64,000 nt of DNA, from positions 1 through 64,000 of the forward strand of contig NZ_LGDG01000210.1 in NCBI RefSeq assembly GCF_001279775.1, written 5' to 3'. The notes beneath the pieces are model-generated. The model saw only the letters and a program-made list of their open reading frames with translations. It ran no database searches and had not been told where the DNA came from. The stretch comes from Streptomyces sp. MMG1533. GTDB lineage: Bacteria; Actinomycetota; Actinomycetes; Streptomycetales; Streptomycetaceae. Below, one piece after another: positions 14,694 through 23,414 of this stretch. Both the position numbers and the translations under genes were made by a program. Each line of letters begins with the position of its first letter. Position 1 is the first letter of the stretch.

Positions 14694-16640
14694 TCACGCT
14701 CCCTTCTTCGTGCGGCGTTCGGTCGGCTGGGTCACCCGGTCGAGCATCAGGCCGAGGCAGACGATCGCCGCGCCGGCCACCAGACCGGTGGCGAGGTCGC
14801 CCTGTGCGAGGCCGAAGACGACGTCGTAGCCGAGGGCGCCACCGCCGACCAGGCCGCCGATGATGACGACGGCGAGGACCAGGACCACGCCCTGGTTGAC
14901 GGCGAGCAGCAACGCCGGGCGGGCGAGCGGAAGCTGGACCTGCCTGATCTGCTGGCCGGTGGTCGCGCCGAGCGAGCGGGCCGACTCCAGTGAGGCCTGG
15001 TCGACCTGGCGCAGGCCCTGGGTGGTGATACGGACGACGGCGGGCAGCGCGTAGACGACGGCCGCGGCGACAGCGGGCGCGCGGCCCACGCCGAACAGCG
15101 CGACGACCGGGATCAGGTACACGAACTGCGGCATCGTCTGGAAGACGTCCAGGACGGGTCGCAGCATCCTCTCGAAGCGGTCGCTGCGGGCGGCCGCGAT
15201 ACCGGTCGCGAAGCCCAGGACGAGGGTCACGGCGACCGCCGCGAGCACCTGCGACAGCGTGTCCAACGACGGCTTCCACACTCCGAGTACGCCGATCGCG
15301 GCCATGGCGAGGACCGCGGTGAGCGCGGTCCGCCAGGTGCCGATCACCCAGGCGAGTGCGGCGACGATGAGAAGCACCGACCACCAGGGCAGCCCCTGCA
15401 GGCCGTCCCGCACCGGGTCGAGGACCCAGGTGGTGAAGTGGCCGGCCCAGTCGGCGGTGCCGCCGACGACGGGCACGCCGGAGTAGAGGTGCGCGGTCAT
15501 CCAGTCGACCGCGCGGTTGACCGGCTCGGCGATGTTCAGCGTCCAGGAGTCGGGCCAGTCGAGACGGCCCGCGAGACGTCCGGCCACGGCGACGGCCACG
15601 GCGGCGACGAGCGCGTACGCCCATCCCGCGCGACTCGATCGCCCGGAGCCCGGGGTGCCGTCTCCTGCCGCACCGGTGATCCGGTCCAGTACGACGGCGA
15701 GGAGCACGATCGGGATACCGGCGGCGAGGGCCGCGCCGACGTCGACCGACGCCAGCGCCTGGTAGACACGGTCACCGAGGCCGCCCGCGCCGATCACCGA
15801 CGCGATGACCGCCATGGACAGCGCCATCATGATCGTCTGGTTGAGGCCGAGGAGGAGTTCCTTGCGGGCCAGCGGGATACGCGCGGTCACCAGGCGCTGC
15901 CGTGCGGTGGACCCCAGCGACTCGACCGCCTCCAGCACCTCCTTGTCGGCGCCGCGCAGGCCGAGCGAGGTGAGGCGGGCCATGGGCGGAGCGGCGTACA
16001 CGACGGTGGCGAGGACGGCCGCGGGGACGCCGATGCCGAAGACGAGCACGACCGGGAGCAGATAGGCGAAGGCGGGCAGCACCTGCATGGTGTCCAGGAT
16101 CGGGCGCAGGATCCGGTCCATACGGTCGGACAGCCCGGCGGCGAGCCCCAGCAGGGCGCCCACGACGACCGACGCCAGCACCGCCACGATCATCAGCGCG
16201 AGCGTCTGCATGGTCGGGATCCACATGCCGAGCAGGCCGCAGGCCACAAAGGCCGCGGCGGTGCCGAGGGCCAGCTTCACGCCGGCGACCCGCCAGGCGA
16301 CCAGGCCGGCGAAGGCGCTCACCCCGGCCCATCCGGCGGCGAGCAGCACCAGGTACACGGCCCGTACCGAGAGCACGACCGCGTTGCTGACGTGGCCGAA
16401 GCCGTAGAGGAACAGCGGGTGGCTGTCGCGGTTGTCGATGATCCAGTCGCTGGTCTTCGTCAGCGGATCGGTGAGATCGACGGTGAGCGCGCCCGGCCAA
16501 CTGCCGCTCGCCCAACGGGCGTTCGCCAGCGGCACGAGAATCGCCGCGGCGACCGCGAGCAGCAGCAGCTTGTGGACGGCTCGTTGCTTGAGGATGCCGG
16601 GGAGGGCGATCCGGGGGGCGGGTGCGGTGACCGTTGCCAT
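14694..16640 (-). CDS. Double-length ProW-type ABC transporter permease
   Basis: A 648-residue inner-membrane permease made of two homologous halves. Each half has an N-terminal helix group containing a periplasmic loop and then a MetI-like domain with an EAA-like segment: EAVESLGSTARQRLVTARIP in the first and ESARSLGATTGQQIRQVQLP in the second. Most ProW/OpuAB proteins carry a single such domain and dimerise, so this is a tandem fusion seen in actinomycete compatible-solute systems. ATG 16640 overlaps the stop of the ATPase gene by one base (TGATG). A long upstream in-frame extension was rejected because it is antisense-like and would lie inside the ATPase gene. Confidence 0.9.
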   Translation of the reverse strand: MATVTAPAPRIALPGILKQRAVHKLLLLAVAAAILVPLANARWASGSWPGALTVDLTDPLTKTSDWIIDNRDSHPLFLYGFGHVSNAVVLSVRAVYLVLLAAGWAGVSAFAGLVAWRVAGVKLALGTAAAFVACGLLGMWIPTMQTLALMIVAVLASVVVGALLGLAAGLSDRMDRILRPILDTMQVLPAFAYLLPVVLVFGIGVPAAVLATVVYAAPPMARLTSLGLRGADKEVLEAVESLGSTARQRLVTARIPLARKELLLGLNQTIMMALSMAVIASVIGAGGLGDRVYQALASVDVGAALAAGIPIVLLAVVLDRITGAAGDGTPGSGRSSRAGWAYALVAAVAVAVAGRLAGRLDWPDSWTLNIAEPVNRAVDWMTAHLYSGVPVVGGTADWAGHFTTWVLDPVRDGLQGLPWWSVLLIVAALAWVIGTWRTALTAVLAMAAIGVLGVWKPSLDTLSQVLAAVAVTLVLGFATGIAAARSDRFERMLRPVLDVFQTMPQFVYLIPVVALFGVGRAPAVAAAVVYALPAVVRITTQGLRQVDQASLESARSLGATTGQQIRQVQLPLARPALLLAVNQGVVLVLAVVIIGGLVGGGALGYDVVFGLAQGDLATGLVAGAAIVCLGLMLDRVTQPTERRTKKGA

Positions 16641-17728
16641 CAGACCGCCTCCTTGCGGAGCTCCGTTCCGGCTACGACATCCAGGAGCCGTTCGTGATCG
16701 ACGACCCCCAGACACCGGCCGTCCTCCACGACACACGCGGGCTTGTGGCTGCGGGAGACGACCTTGATCGCCTCGGCGACCACCGCGTCGGCGGCGATCG
16801 AGCCCGGGTGGTCCGGGCCGCCGCACTCCCCGGCACGCATGGCCGTACGGGCCGTCATGACCTGCTCTCGCGGGACGTCGCGGACGAACTCGCGGACGTA
16901 GTCGTCGGCGGGCGAGCCCACGATCTCCTCCGGCGTGCCCAGCTGCACCACGCGGCCGTCGCGCATGAGCGCGATGCGGTCGCCGAGCTTCAGGGCCTCG
17001 CTGAGGTCGTGGGTGATGAAGACCATCGTGCGGCCCTCCTCGCGGTGCAGCCGCACGACCTCCTCCTGCATGTCGCGCCGGATCAGCGGGTCGAGCGCGC
17101 TGAACGGCTCGTCGAAGAGGAGGACTTCGGGGTCGACGGCGAGCGCGCGGGCCAGCCCGACGCGCTGCTGCTGACCGCCGGACAGCTGGGCGGGCCTGCG
17201 CTGCTCCATGCCCTCCAGGCCGACCTTCTCGACGACCTGCCTGGCCCGCTCGCGGCGCTCGGACTTGCCCATGCCCTGGATCTCGAGGCCGTAGGCCACG
17301 TTGTCGAGGACCGTGCGGTGCGGGAGCAGGCCGAAGTGCTGGAAGACCATCGCGGCGCGGTGACGGCGCAGTTCGCGCAGCCGGGACTTGTCCATCGCAC
17401 GGACGTCCTCGCCGTCGATGACGATCGTGCCGGCGGTCGGTTCGATCAGCCGGGTCAGACAGCGCACCAGCGTGGACTTGCCGGAGCCGGACAGGCCCAT
17501 GACGACGAAGACCTCACCCTTGTGCACGTCGAAGGAGACGTCCTGGACGGCGGCGGTGCAGCCGGTGCGGGCGCGCAGTTCGGCGGGCGGGAGGGCGGCC
17601 AGTTCGGGGTCGGCGGGGATGCTGTCGGCCTTGGGGCCGAAGACCTTCCACAGGCCCTCGACGGAGAACACGGGAGCCGTGGTCGCAGTCGTGGTCGTAG
17701 CTGTAGTCGTGGTTGTCGTCGTGCTCAT
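16640..17728 (-). CDS. Glycine betaine/proline-type ABC transporter ATP-binding protein
   Basis: A 362-residue ABC ATPase of the ProV/OpuAA class. Residues 2-18 are nearly all Thr and Ala, an unusual low-complexity leader. The catalytic part has Walker [10 protein letters not shown], signature [15 protein letters not shown], Walker [14 protein letters not shown] and a switch His in [11 protein letters not shown]. An extended loop between the first strand and Walker A ([13 protein letters not shown]) is typical of the betaine class. The last 70 residues are a CBS-like region ([20 protein letters not shown]) that may sense ionic strength. ATG 17728 overlaps the betA stop by one base, with GGAGG nine bases upstream. 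Confidence 0.92.
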   Translation of the reverse strand: MSTTTTTTTATTTTATTAPVFSVEGLWKVFGPKADSIPADPELAALPPAELRARTGCTAAVQDVSFDVHKGEVFVVMGLSGSGKSTLVRCLTRLIEPTAGTIVIDGEDVRAMDKSRLRELRRHRAAMVFQHFGLLPHRTVLDNVAYGLEIQGMGKSERRERARQVVEKVGLEGMEQRRPAQLSGGQQQRVGLARALAVDPEVLLFDEPFSALDPLIRRDMQEEVVRLHREEGRTMVFITHDLSEALKLGDRIALMRDGRVVQLGTPEEIVGSPADDYVREFVRDVPREQVMTARTAMRAGECGGPDHPGSIAADAVVAEAIKVVSRSHKPACVVEDGRCLGVVDHERLLDVVAGTELRKEAV

Positions 17729-19257
17729 CACGCACCACCTCCAAGGAGGTCGACGGCCCGTTCCCCGACCATCAACACCCCGATCATCGGGTTCACGGCC
17801 GGCATGGTCGGGAAGACGGACGCGTCGGCGATGCGGATGCCGTCCAGTCCTCGGATCTTCAACTCGGGGTCGACGACGGCCGACCGATCGTCGGCGGCGC
17901 CCATCCGGCAGGTGCCCGCCGGGTGGTACACGGTGTGCGCGACCTTGCGGGCGTACTCGCTCAGCTCCTCGTCGCCCGTGATCTGCGGCCCGGGGGCCAC
18001 CTCGCGCTTGAGCCAGCCGGCGAGCGGCTCGGTCTTGGCGATCTCACGGGCGATCTTGATGCCGTCGACGAGGGTACGGCCGTCGTGGTCGTCCTCGTCG
18101 GTGAAGTATCGGAAGTCGAGGGCCGGCTTGACCGACGGGTCGGCGCTGGTCAGGAACAGCCGGCCGCGGCTCTTCGGCTTGGGGATGTTCGGGGTCATCG
18201 AGACGCCGTACGGCGGGCGTTCGTAGCCCAGGCGCTCCGGATTGTCCGTGAACGGGATCTGGTAGAAGTGGAACATCAGGTCGGGGCCCGCGTGTTCGGG
18301 GTCGCGGCGCACGAACAGGCCCGCGTCGGAGTCCATCGCGGAGTTCTCGGGGATGGGGCCGTTCGTCTCCCAGACGATCACCGACTCGGGGTGGTCGAGC
18401 AGGTTCTCGCCGACTCCCGGCAGGTCGTGCACGACGGGGATGCCGAGCGCCTCCAGGTCGGCCTTCGGGCCGATGCCCGAGTGCAGCAGCAGGCGGGGCG
18501 AGTCGACGGCGCCCGCGCACAGCAGGACCTCGCCCCGCGCCCGTACGAGGATCTCCTCGCCGTCCTTCGTGCGGACGTGCACGCCCTCGGCACGGGTGCC
18601 GTCGAGCTCCAGCTTGTACGCCCAGGTCTCCAGCATGACGCGGAGGTTGGGCCGCTCGTCCATCACCGGGTGCAGATACGCCACCGACGCCGACGAGCGC
18701 TTGTTGTTCTCCGGGTGGTAGGCGAGGTCGAAGAAGCCGACACCGTCGTTGAAAGGCTTCTTGTTGAAGCCCTCGACGCGGGGGACGTCGAGCGCCTTCT
18801 CAGCGGCGTCGACGAAGTCGCGGGCGATGGCGTTCCGGTCCTTCTCGTCGACCGGGACGATGTTGTTCTTCAGCCGCGCGAAGTACGCCTCCATCGGCAC
18901 CGCGCCCCAGCCCTTGGCGCCGGCCGCCTCCCACTCGTCCCAGTCGGACGGCAGCGGCTTGAAGGCGATCAGGGTGTTGTGGGACGAACACCCGCCGAGG
19001 ACGCGGGCCCGGCTGTGCCGGATGTGGGAGTTGCCGCGCGGCTGCTCGGTGGTCGGGTAGTCGTAGTCGAGCTCGCCGCCGAGCAGACCCATCCAGCGGC
19101 GCAGGGTCAGGACGTCGTCTCGGCCGACGTCGCTGGGGCCGCCCTCGATGACGGCGACGGTGACGTCGGGGTTCTCGGTGAGACGGGAGGCGATGACGGA
19201 TCCTGCGGTGCCGCCGCCGATCACGACGTAGTCGTATATATGACTGTTCTCGGACAT
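17728..19257 (-). CDS. betA: Choline dehydrogenase, GMC oxidoreductase family
   Basis: A 509-residue flavoprotein that oxidises choline to betaine aldehyde. [18 protein letters not shown] is the N-terminal FAD fold, [10 protein letters not shown] the GMC signature near residue 85, [16 protein letters not shown] the second signature near residue 260, and the C-terminal active-site pair lies in [11 protein letters not shown] and [16 protein letters not shown]. It follows betB and precedes the transporter genes, so imported choline can be converted to glycine betaine in one operon. Related GMC enzymes oxidise other alcohols, but the betB neighbour supports choline. ATG 19257 was chosen over an in-frame upstream start that would overlap betB. 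Confidence 0.92.
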   Translation of the reverse strand: MSENSHIYDYVVIGGGTAGSVIASRLTENPDVTVAVIEGGPSDVGRDDVLTLRRWMGLLGGELDYDYPTTEQPRGNSHIRHSRARVLGGCSSHNTLIAFKPLPSDWDEWEAAGAKGWGAVPMEAYFARLKNNIVPVDEKDRNAIARDFVDAAEKALDVPRVEGFNKKPFNDGVGFFDLAYHPENNKRSSASVAYLHPVMDERPNLRVMLETWAYKLELDGTRAEGVHVRTKDGEEILVRARGEVLLCAGAVDSPRLLLHSGIGPKADLEALGIPVVHDLPGVGENLLDHPESVIVWETNGPIPENSAMDSDAGLFVRRDPEHAGPDLMFHFYQIPFTDNPERLGYERPPYGVSMTPNIPKPKSRGRLFLTSADPSVKPALDFRYFTDEDDHDGRTLVDGIKIAREIAKTEPLAGWLKREVAPGPQITGDEELSEYARKVAHTVYHPAGTCRMGAADDRSAVVDPELKIRGLDGIRIADASVFPTMPAVNPMIGVLMVGERAVDLLGGGA

Positions 19258-19321
19258 GGGGGGTACTCCAGGGGCTTGCGAGGGAGCGGGGAGAGCGGGA
19301 TGAGCGGGGTGAGCAGGGGGC

Positions 19322-20842
19322 TCAGCCGGCGAACCAGCGGACGGGCTTCGGCGCGAGGTTCTGGTAGACGTGCTTGGTCTCGCGGTACTCGGCGAGTCCG
19401 GCGGGGCCGAGTTCGCGGCCCACACCGCTCTTGCCGAAGCCGCCCCACTCCGCCTGGGGGAGGTAGGGGTGGAAGTCGTTGATCCAGACCGTGCCGTGGC
19501 GCAGCCGGCCCGCGACCCTGCGGGCCCGGCCCGCGTCGCTGGTCCAGACGCCGCCCGCGAGGCCGTACTCGGTGTCGTTGGCGAGGGCGACCGCCTCGTC
19601 CTCGGTGCGGAAGGTCTCGACGGTGAGCACGGGTCCGAAGACCTCCTCCCGTACGACCCTCATGTCGCGGTGGCAGTGATCGAGGACGGTCGGCTCGTAG
19701 AAGTAGCCGGTGGCGGGGCGGGTGTCGCTCGGCTCCGGCCGCTTGCCGCCGGAGCGCAGCACCGCGCCCTCGGCGAGCGCGGAGTCGACGTACGACTCCA
19801 CCTTGTCGCGCTGCTGCTCGGAGACGAGCGGGCCGCACTCGACGCCGTCCACCGTGCCCCGGCCGAGCCGGATACGGTCCGCCCTGCGGGCGAGTTCGGC
19901 GACGAAGCGGTCCCGGACACTCTCCTCGACGATGAGGCGGGCGCCTGCCGAGCAGACCTGGCCGCTGTGGATGAAGGCCGCGTTGAGGGCCTGGTCGACT
20001 GCGGTGTCGAAGGCCTCGTCGGTGGCGCAGGCGTCGGCGAAGACGACGTTGGGGTTCTTGCCGCCGAGTTCGAGGGCGACCTTCTTGACGCTCGGGGCGG
20101 CGGCCTGGGCCACCTTCGTGCCGCTGACCAGGCCGCCGGTGAAGGAGACCAGGTCCACGTCGGGGTGCTCGGCGAGGCGGGCGCCGACCGAGTGGCCGGG
20201 CCCGGTGACGATGTTCGCCACACCGGCAGGGAGCCCTGCCTCCGCCAGCAGGTCGATGAGGGCGATCGTCGTCAGCGGGGTGATCTCGCTCGGCTTGACC
20301 ACGAAGGTGTTGCCGGCCGCGAGCGCGGGGGCGATCTTCCAACTGGCCTGCAGGAGCGGGTAGTTCCAGGGGGTGATCAGGGCGCACACGCCGAGGGGCT
20401 CGTGCACGACCACGCTGTGGATGTCGGGCGAGCCCGCGTCGACGACCCGGCCCGGGGCCTCGGCGGCGACGAGGTCGGCGAAGTACCGGAAGGCGTCCGC
20501 GACGCAGTCGATGTCGACGCGACCCTCCTCGAGGGTCTTGCCCGCGTCCCGGCTCTCCAGCAGGCCGAGTTCTTCACGGTCGCGTACGAGGAGATCGGCG
20601 ACGCGGCGCAGCAGTGCGGCGCGTTCGGCGACGGGGGTGCGCGGCCAGTCGCCGTGGGCGAAGGCCTGCCGGGCCGCGGCGACCGCCAGATCGGTGTCCT
20701 TCTCGTCACCCTCCGCGACCAGGGCGAACGGCAGGGCGTCCGCGGGGTCGATGATCTCGCGCGTGGCACCGGAGACGGCTTCGAGCCACTCTCCGTCCAC
20801 GTGGATGGTCTTCCGCGCCTGAAGTTCTGGTGTGTCCGCCAT
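19322..20842 (-). CDS. betB: Betaine aldehyde dehydrogenase
   Basis: A 506-residue NAD(P)-dependent aldehyde dehydrogenase that oxidises betaine aldehyde to glycine betaine. ITPWNYPLLQASWKIAPALA leads into the cofactor fold, the general base Glu lies in ALELGGKNPNVVFAD, and the nucleophile Cys in HSGQVCSAGARL. The C-terminus GVGRELGPAGLAEYRETKHV is typical of BetB. It is the first gene of a five-gene minus-strand operon and is separated from betA by 64 bases. No betI-type repressor is adjacent; a palindrome at 20931 may bind a different regulator. Confidence 0.93.
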   Translation of the reverse strand: MADTPELQARKTIHVDGEWLEAVSGATREIIDPADALPFALVAEGDEKDTDLAVAAARQAFAHGDWPRTPVAERAALLRRVADLLVRDREELGLLESRDAGKTLEEGRVDIDCVADAFRYFADLVAAEAPGRVVDAGSPDIHSVVVHEPLGVCALITPWNYPLLQASWKIAPALAAGNTFVVKPSEITPLTTIALIDLLAEAGLPAGVANIVTGPGHSVGARLAEHPDVDLVSFTGGLVSGTKVAQAAAPSVKKVALELGGKNPNVVFADACATDEAFDTAVDQALNAAFIHSGQVCSAGARLIVEESVRDRFVAELARRADRIRLGRGTVDGVECGPLVSEQQRDKVESYVDSALAEGAVLRSGGKRPEPSDTRPATGYFYEPTVLDHCHRDMRVVREEVFGPVLTVETFRTEDEAVALANDTEYGLAGGVWTSDAGRARRVAGRLRHGTVWINDFHPYLPQAEWGGFGKSGVGRELGPAGLAEYRETKHVYQNLAPKPVRWFAG

Positions 20843-20930
20843 GATCGGTTTTGCCTTCCGTTCCTGTTCAGTGCCCCTGTGTCACACACGTGTCACTCAC
20901 CGGGACCGTTAGCGCATGCCCCCGCCCTTC

Positions 20931-20946
20931 GATTGCATGCGCAATC
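20931..20946. promoter_or_regulatory. Palindromic candidate operator upstream of betB
   Basis: GATTGCATGCGCAATC has perfect six-base arms around ATGC and lies 89 bases upstream of betB in the divergent spacer. The form resembles sites of GntR-type regulators. No regulator gene is adjacent, so the binder is unknown. TGTGTCAC-like words also occur at 20877-20895. Confidence 0.45.
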
Positions 20947-21046
20947 CATGGCTGAAAGTGCGCTGTGTCACTGGACATGCGGTCAAATGGGGCGAACCGT
21001 ACGCTGAGAGTGGCGTGCGGGTGACGCGCACCACGGAGGTGACGGC

Positions 21047-21802
21047 ATGGCCTCGAAAGCGTTGATCTGCGCGGCGGCGAGCGCGGCCCTGCTCCTTTCG
21101 CCGACCCTCGCCGCGGCGGGCGACGCCGACGACCTGAGCGCCCGGGAACTCGCGACGCAGGCGAAGGACAACCTTCTCGACGCCGAGTCCGTCCATCTGA
21201 AGCTGACGGACCGCAGCGCGGACGCGAGCACCAGCAAGACACAGCCGACCTCGATGGACCTCTCCCTCGACCAGGACGGCAACTGCGTCGGCACGATGAA
21301 GATGGGCTCGGACGGCGGCAGCGTAGAGATCGTCAAGCAGGGCGACGAGGTGTGGATGAAACCGGACACCGCGTTCTGGAAGTCCCAGGTGCCCGGCGGC
21401 CAGGGCGACGCGGTGGCCGAGCTGTTCAAGAACCGCTACATCCACGGCTCCACGCACGACGCCATGCTCAAGGGCATGGCCGACATCTGCGACCTGAGGG
21501 CCTTCCAGAAGGACGTCGACACTCCCGGCTCCTCCGGCAAGGGCGCCCTCACCAAGGGCGACGAGACGACGCTCGACGACACGAAGGTGATCCCGCTGAA
21601 GGGCCGGGAGGACGGCAAGCGCGCGACCCTGTACGTCACGTCCGACTCCCCGCACCGGCTGGTCTCGGCCACGCAGCAGGGCGGCGGGACCGACATGACG
21701 CTGACCTTCACGGACTACGACAAGCCGATCCCGACGAAGACGCCGTCGGCCGGCGACAGCGTGGACATCGGGAAGCTCCAGGACGAGCTGCAGAGCGTGT
21801 GA
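21047..21802 (+). CDS. Secreted LppX/LprG-like protein without a lipobox
   Basis: A 251-residue exported protein. Residues 1-24 are a signal peptide ending in LAAAGDADD. The mature part (LSARELATQAKDNLLDAESV, then strands ending in KQGDEVWMKPDTAFW) resembles the half-barrel LolA/LppX fold that many actinobacterial lipoproteins use to carry lipids. Unlike most of them there is no Cys after the signal, so the protein should be released or held otherwise. The cargo and function are unknown. A strong ribosome site (GGAGGTG) precedes ATG 21047. It is divergent from betB and convergent with the next gene. Confidence 0.7.
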   Translation: MASKALICAAASAALLLSPTLAAAGDADDLSARELATQAKDNLLDAESVHLKLTDRSADASTSKTQPTSMDLSLDQDGNCVGTMKMGSDGGSVEIVKQGDEVWMKPDTAFWKSQVPGGQGDAVAELFKNRYIHGSTHDAMLKGMADICDLRAFQKDVDTPGSSGKGALTKGDETTLDDTKVIPLKGREDGKRATLYVTSDSPHRLVSATQQGGGTDMTLTFTDYDKPIPTKTPSAGDSVDIGKLQDELQSV

Positions 21803-21836
21803 GCCAGGTGGGTCAGGTGAGCCAGGTGAGTCAGGT
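21801..21836. repeat. 9-bp tandem repeat between convergent genes
   Basis: Four units of GAGCCAGGT or variants (GGGTCAGGT, GAGTCAGGT) follow directly from the stop codon of the preceding gene. No hairpin is formed by the repeat itself. Confidence 0.85.
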
Positions 21837-21859
21837 GGCCCACAGGGGAGTCATGGCGG

Positions 21860-23050
21860 TCAGTCGATGTCGAACGAGCCGGCGGCCGGTGCACACTCCC
21901 CGAGCGGCGGGCAGAACCAGTCCAACGCCGTGGTGAGCAGCTCCAGTTCGTCTTCACGGCCGTCCGCGTCGGCGCCGTAGGCGGCGATGGCGTAGATGTT
22001 GCCGTCCGAGGCGACGAAACGCTCGTCGTAGACGTGCCAGGTGCCGACGTCCGGCTCGCCCTTGATGCTGTCGGCGAGGTACTCCAGCCGTGACCCGGTG
22101 AACTCGCCGTCGTCCAGGGTCTGCAGGGACAGCTGCTCGAAGCCGGCCGGCTTGTGGGTGGCGTCCGACAGGTACAGCTCGAACGACGCGTCCGGCGACT
22201 CCTCCGACACCTGGTAGACCTGCAGGCGTTGTTCGCTGTCGCCGCTGCGGTAGTTGACGACGGCGATGCCGAACTGGGAGTCCACGGTGGTTCGCGACCA
22301 CCCCTCGGGTATCGCGATCCGGAAGCCCTCGGCGTCCTCGTACTCCTCGTAGCCGCTGGGGAGTTCGGGGCCCGAGACAGTGGGCGACGCCGAGTCCTCG
22401 GTGGGCGACGCGCTCGGGTCGTTCTGCTGTGAGACCTCGCCCGCCGGGGAGGTCGGCGACGTGCTCGCCGCGGCCGCCGGGTCGTCGTCGTCCCCGGCGC
22501 CGACCACCAACGTCAGCACCAGACTCACGGCGACCCCTACGGCGGCGGCTCCGATCAGCACGGACCACACGAGCCGCCGGCTCATACCCCGGCCCGGGGC
22601 AGAGGCGGGCGCGGCGGACGGGCCGACGGGCGGCCAGGTCTCACTGGGCCACTGGGTCGGAGGCCATACGCCGCCGGCGCCGACGCCCTGCGCCGACGGC
22701 GGCAGACCGCCGCCCGTCACCTCCGTCGCAGGCCACGCCCCGCCGGCACCGCCGGCCGACCCCGCCGGAGGCCAGACGGTCCCCGGGGCTACTGGGACCG
22801 CAGGCACCGCCGCATCCGCATCCGGACCGCCCGCCGCCTCCGCAGCCGGACCGCCCGCCCCCTCCGCAGCCGGATCCCCTGCCACCTCCGTCCCCGCTGC
22901 CGGGCCGCCCGTCGGCCACGCCGGCGCGAACTCCGGCCGGGCCGGCGGTGGCGGAGTTGTCGGCGCCGGGAGGTCGGGCGTGGTTCCGTCGTCCTCCTCC
23001 CAGCGCTGGGCTTCCTCGTTCCAGTACCGCGCTCCCCCGCTGCCGCTCAT
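21860..23050 (-). CDS. Membrane-anchored protein with Pro-rich cytoplasmic tail and outer domain
   Basis: A 396-residue protein. Residues 1-160 are Pro/Ala/Gly-rich with repeated GGPAAE(G/A)A words and a WNEEAQRWEEDD start. One membrane helix (LVWSVLIGAAAVGVAVSLVL) is near residue 170, then a Ser/Thr/Pro linker and a C-terminal outer domain of about 160 residues. The outer domain (IAIPEGWSRTTVDSQFGIAV, then QRLQVYQVSEESP) resembles that of the protein at 26294, including strand order and a closing DERFVASDGNIYAI segment, so the two are paralogues. Function is unknown. Two Cys in WFCPPLGEC near the C-terminus could form a disulfide. ATG 23050 was chosen over ATG 23089 because the WNEEAQRW start is typical of this type. 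Confidence 0.65.
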   Translation of the reverse strand: MSGSGGARYWNEEAQRWEEDDGTTPDLPAPTTPPPPARPEFAPAWPTGGPAAGTEVAGDPAAEGAGGPAAEAAGGPDADAAVPAVPVAPGTVWPPAGSAGGAGGAWPATEVTGGGLPPSAQGVGAGGVWPPTQWPSETWPPVGPSAAPASAPGRGMSRRLVWSVLIGAAAVGVAVSLVLTLVVGAGDDDDPAAAASTSPTSPAGEVSQQNDPSASPTEDSASPTVSGPELPSGYEEYEDAEGFRIAIPEGWSRTTVDSQFGIAVVNYRSGDSEQRLQVYQVSEESPDASFELYLSDATHKPAGFEQLSLQTLDDGEFTGSRLEYLADSIKGEPDVGTWHVYDERFVASDGNIYAIAAYGADADGREDELELLTTALDWFCPPLGECAPAAGSFDID

Positions 23051-23060
23051 GCCGCCCCTC

Positions 23061-23414
23061 TCACAGCCCCAGCAGACCGGCGACGGCACCGGCGGACGCG
23101 ATGAGGCCGACCAGGGCCTGCGAGTCGGTGAGCAACTGCCGCAGTCGGTCGAGGCGTGACGGGCCGGCCTGTCCGGTGCGGGTGATCTCGTCCTCGGTCT
23201 CGGCGAGCGCCTCGTCCAGGGTGGCCGTCTCCCCGGTGGCCCGGACCCGGGTCAGGTCGGCGCGCAGCTCGCGTACCGCCTTCAGGAGTTCCTCGGCGGC
23301 CTGGTCGCGCTGAATTGCCGTGCCGTGGTGGCTCTCGGCATGCGCGTGGCTGCCGATGGCGAAGGTGCTGTGGGAGACGTCGCCGATGCTGACGTTCGGC
23401 TCATCCGTTGCCAT
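23061..23414 (-). CDS. Small GSHA-motif protein with coiled coil and hydrophobic tail
   Basis: A 117-residue protein I cannot assign to a characterised family; similar short proteins recur in Streptomyces. Residues 6-30 (VSIGDVSHSTFAIGSHAHAE) are beta-rich with a turn motif. Residues 40-100 are a charged helical region with heptad-like spacing, and the last 17 residues (LVGLIASAGAVAGLLGL) are hydrophobic and may insert in membrane. The same STFA(I/V)GSHA motif closes the upstream neighbour, whose gene overlaps this one by 14 bases. The two are therefore probably a functional pair, perhaps assembling through the shared motif. Confidence 0.7.
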   Translation of the reverse strand: MATDEPNVSIGDVSHSTFAIGSHAHAESHHGTAIQRDQAAEELLKAVRELRADLTRVRATGETATLDEALAETEDEITRTGQAGPSRLDRLRQLLTDSQALVGLIASAGAVAGLLGL

